From positions 1-5,206 of the forward strand of contig JAEXZL010000156.1 in assembly GCA_023451395.1 (NCBI GenBank): a stretch of DNA of 5,206 nt, in the 5' to 3' direction. Below, one piece after another: positions 4,256 through 5,206 of this stretch. The notes beneath the pieces were generated by a model. It did no database searches and was not told where the DNA came from. It saw nothing but the letters and a program-made list of their open reading frames with translations. This stretch comes from Bacillota bacterium (GTDB lineage Bacteria; Bacillota; Clostridia; Clostridiales; Clostridiaceae). A program made the position numbers and the translations under genes. Position 1 is the stretch's first letter. Each line of letters starts with the position of its first letter.

Positions 4256-5206
4256 AAATTTAATTGTAACTGTATAATTTTTTTTATCGAATGTTAATCG
4301 ATTAGTTTGACCATACTTTTGCTTATAAAATGCATCAAACATTCCTTTGTTCCCTGAAAAATTAACAGTAAATGTAGCCATTAAGTCTTTTGGATTAACA
4401 TCTTGCTTGTAAGGATCCCACGCTGTTATCCACCACTGAGGCTCTGACGGGTTATAGGAAGATATTAGGTTACCTTTATTATCAGTCAACGTTAATGTCA
4501 TTGGCAATGCAATGTTCGTATCGACTAGCCAATGGTCCGTTTGGTTTCCCAAAACTGATAATCTTTTATATAAACCCAACTCCGCTCCAGCTCCCAAATT
4601 CAAATAGTCTCCTTTCCATGCCCAGAATCTATAATCTTGATCTTCATATGTAAAATCGAAAGGCTGTGTTTTCATATCTGTACCGTAATCAAAAACCATA
4701 TCGTAAAGCGAATTATATCCGCCATATTGCTGTAAAGCACCTTGTCGTGCATGGTAAACGCCTTTACTATCCTGAATAAATCCTGCTGCATTAAACAGAT
4801 CCTTAAACCAACCGTTCTGAGTTGCATAAACCGCGGCTGGATTTGCAATTATAAATTCTGCAGTGGCTCTTGTCACATCTTTAGGTTTAGCACTAGATAA
4901 ATCTATTATATTGTCGCTGTACCTTGATACCTGATTTTTTATATCCCCAAAACTTTCACAGAATGCCTTCTTAACTTCCTGTGCTTTTGCAACAGCTTTC
5001 TGCACTGTTTTATTTCTGCTTATGGCACTATTAAATTTTTTCTTGTTTTCAGGGGTTGGATTCTTAGCATAGCTCATAAATTCTTTTGAGACTTCTATAG
5101 CATCATCCTTAAAATCATTAATGGCTTGGCCTGCACCAGTTACTTTATTTTTTACCCACCTTGCTGCATTAACTACAACATTTTTTGCACCTTCTACTAT
5201 ATTTTT
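4253..5206 (-). CDS. C-terminal end of a large Rhs/WapA-type polymorphic toxin with a DUF4474-like tip (5' end outside window)
   Basis: The frame is open from the right edge to a TAA at 4255-4253, giving 317 visible residues. The ATG at 5077 has no Shine-Dalgarno site and is visible residue 44, so it is not the start. Residues 1-100 are a charged helical linker (KNIVEGAKNVVVNAARW, later MSYAKNPTPENKKKF) nearly identical to the linker that follows the Rhs core in the cassette at 1693-3087. The main Rhs gene therefore most likely lies just beyond the edge. From about residue 142 to 317 the protein resembles DUF4474: GFIQDSKGVYHAR, a Tyr-rich LYDMVFDYG stretch, FWAWKGDYLNLGAGAELGLY, then WWITAWDPYK and an MFDAFYKQ end. 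In Firmicutes this domain occurs at toxin C-termini; its activity is not known to me. By inference it is the secreted effector tip. A DUF5104-like lipoprotein gene follows 10 nt downstream. The domain call rests on motif memory, not a search. Confidence 0.85.
   Translation of the reverse strand, partial: KNIVEGAKNVVVNAARWVKNKVTGAGQAINDFKDDAIEVSKEFMSYAKNPTPENKKKFNSAISRNKTVQKAVAKAQEVKKAFCESFGDIKNQVSRYSDNIIDLSSAKPKDVTRATAEFIIANPAAVYATQNGWFKDLFNAAGFIQDSKGVYHARQGALQQYGGYNSLYDMVFDYGTDMKTQPFDFTYEDQDYRFWAWKGDYLNLGAGAELGLYKRLSVLGNQTDHWLVDTNIALPMTLTLTDNKGNLISSYNPSEPQWWITAWDPYKQDVNPKDLMATFTVNFSGNKGMFDAFYKQKYGQTNRLTFDKKNYTVTIKF
4910..5206 (-). repeat. Linker repeat, copy in cassette A
   Basis: Partner of 2424-2730, here in an uninterrupted frame. 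The repeat is cut by the window edge and presumably continues into the Rhs core of the expressed gene. Confidence 0.85.

Noticed and set aside
4253..5077. A separate 274-residue gene starting at the ATG at 5077
   Set aside because: The frame stays open for 43 codons to the window edge, those codons match the linker of cassette B, and no ribosome site precedes the ATG. It is an internal Met.

Overview
The window looks like part of a polymorphic-toxin locus of a low-GC, Gram-positive bacterium, most likely a member of the Clostridia. The reasons are the AT-rich sequence, the strong Shine-Dalgarno sites, the lipobox-type lipoprotein and the wording of the Rhs core (NRxSGxQYLRARYYDPETGRF, then DPLTLxRYxY). 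Every supported gene lies on the minus strand, so the biological reading order runs from position 5206 down to 1.

Reading in that direction there are three toxin-tip cassettes. Cassette A (5206-4253) is the C-terminal end of a larger protein that enters from beyond the right edge; its frame is open through the edge, so the ATG at 5077 is only an internal Met. It ends in a DUF4474-like domain. It is followed after 10 nt by a DUF5104-like lipoprotein (4242-3724), the likely immunity partner. Then come a 12-bp hairpin (3714-3672), a second small immunity-like gene with an odd tail (3682-3206) and a rho-independent terminator (3120-3080).

Cassette B (3087-1693) is a displaced Rhs tip with no start codon: Rhs core, linker, pretoxin region and a C-terminal RNase-like toxin domain. 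It is split by two single-base frameshifts that cancel each other, one in an A7 run near 2674 and one near 2388. Its immunity gene (1680-1348) starts just after the toxin stop and has a strong AGGAGG site. A hairpin terminator follows (1220-1170), then about 320 nt of degenerate sequence, then a second copy of the cassette terminator (847-808).

Cassette C (703-1) is another start-less Rhs core, fused to a different Gly/Ala-rich pretoxin region, and runs open off the left edge. Its toxin domain is not in the window.

The parts fit the known biology of rhs/wapA loci: one expressed full-length toxin gene followed by silent, displaced C-terminal tips. The tips keep Rhs-core or linker homology, so recombination can swap them onto the expressed gene, while the downstream immunity genes protect against sibling toxins. 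Two DNA repeat families support this directly: core plus terminator (506-890 and 2779-3170), and linker (2424-2730 and 4910-5206).
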